From contig JBKBMT010000020.1 in NCBI GenBank assembly GCA_046295655.1, positions 1-41,990 on the forward strand: a stretch of DNA of 41,990 nucleotides. The letters run 5' to 3'. The DNA is from JBKBMT01 sp046295655 (GTDB lineage: Bacteria; Pseudomonadota; Alphaproteobacteria; Rhodobacterales; Rhodobacteraceae). The notes beneath the pieces are model-generated. The model was not told the origin of the DNA and did not search any database. It saw only the letters and a list, made by a program, of their open reading frames with translations. Shown here one piece after another: positions 41,989 to 41,990 of the stretch. The position numbers and the translations under genes were made by a program. Position 1 is the first letter of the stretch. Every line of letters begins with the position of its first letter.

Positions 41989-41990
41989 AA

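Overview
This is a GC-rich stretch with closely packed, often overlapping genes. It most resembles a marine alphaproteobacterium of the Rhodobacterales (roseobacter type). The evidence is a near-canonical DddP DMSP lyase, an L-2-haloacid dehalogenase, TRAP and LIV-type transporters, a DUF2125 protein and pmbA-cysQ synteny. The assignment is inference from gene content. Two runs of ten Ns (8666-8675 and 29883-29892) mark scaffold gaps.

Layout. 1-5249 (+): the end of a glycine-rich reading frame, an HPr-kinase-like/PqqD fusion, an exported DUF2125 protein, and the pair pmbA-cysQ. 5333-9968 (-): a complete branched-chain-amino-acid-type ABC importer (binding protein, LivH, LivM, LivG, LivF), preceded by a polytopic membrane protein (10071-11441). 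11591-15882 (+): an Mla/MCE lipid-transport operon (STAS-permease, ATPase, long MCE protein, lipoprotein). 15879-19279 (-): a GntR regulator, amino-acid binding protein, permease and kynureninase-like PLP enzyme, with no ATPase. 19516-22225: a metallo-beta-lactamase-fold hydrolase and a divergent class I/II aminotransferase, then a haloacid dehalogenase. 22608-24761 (+): a membrane VTT domain fused to a flavoprotein disulfide reductase.

24802-32759 (-) is a catabolic block on one strand: LysR regulator, DUF1445 hydro-lyase, TRAP transporter dctP-dctQ-dctM, 5-oxoprolinase subunits PxpB and PxpC, and dddP at the distal end. The hydro-lyase overlaps dctP by 4 bp and dctQ overlaps dctM by 4 bp. 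Import and processing of an oxoproline or related acid is therefore probably one unit. PxpA is not in the window. dddP is separated by 163 bp and has its own structured leader.

33101-35856 holds tRNA-Pro(CGG), an EamA transporter and a Na/Pi cotransporter. 35826-41988 (-) is the most unusual part: three translationally coupled genes encoding a trypsin-like peptidase, a trypsin-like peptidase fused to a P-loop ATPase, and a 1034-residue STAND-type NTPase. Both peptidases keep an apparent His-Asp-Ser triad. I read this as a candidate NTP-controlled proteolytic conflict (defence or cell-suicide) system. The upstream end of the first peptidase gene lies at or beyond the window edge.

A recurring theme is RNA structure at gene junctions. 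Strong GC hairpins lie just downstream of both ABC binding-protein genes, and both assembly gaps fall immediately downstream of a binding-protein gene. Hairpins also cover the ribosome-binding regions of pmbA and dddP.
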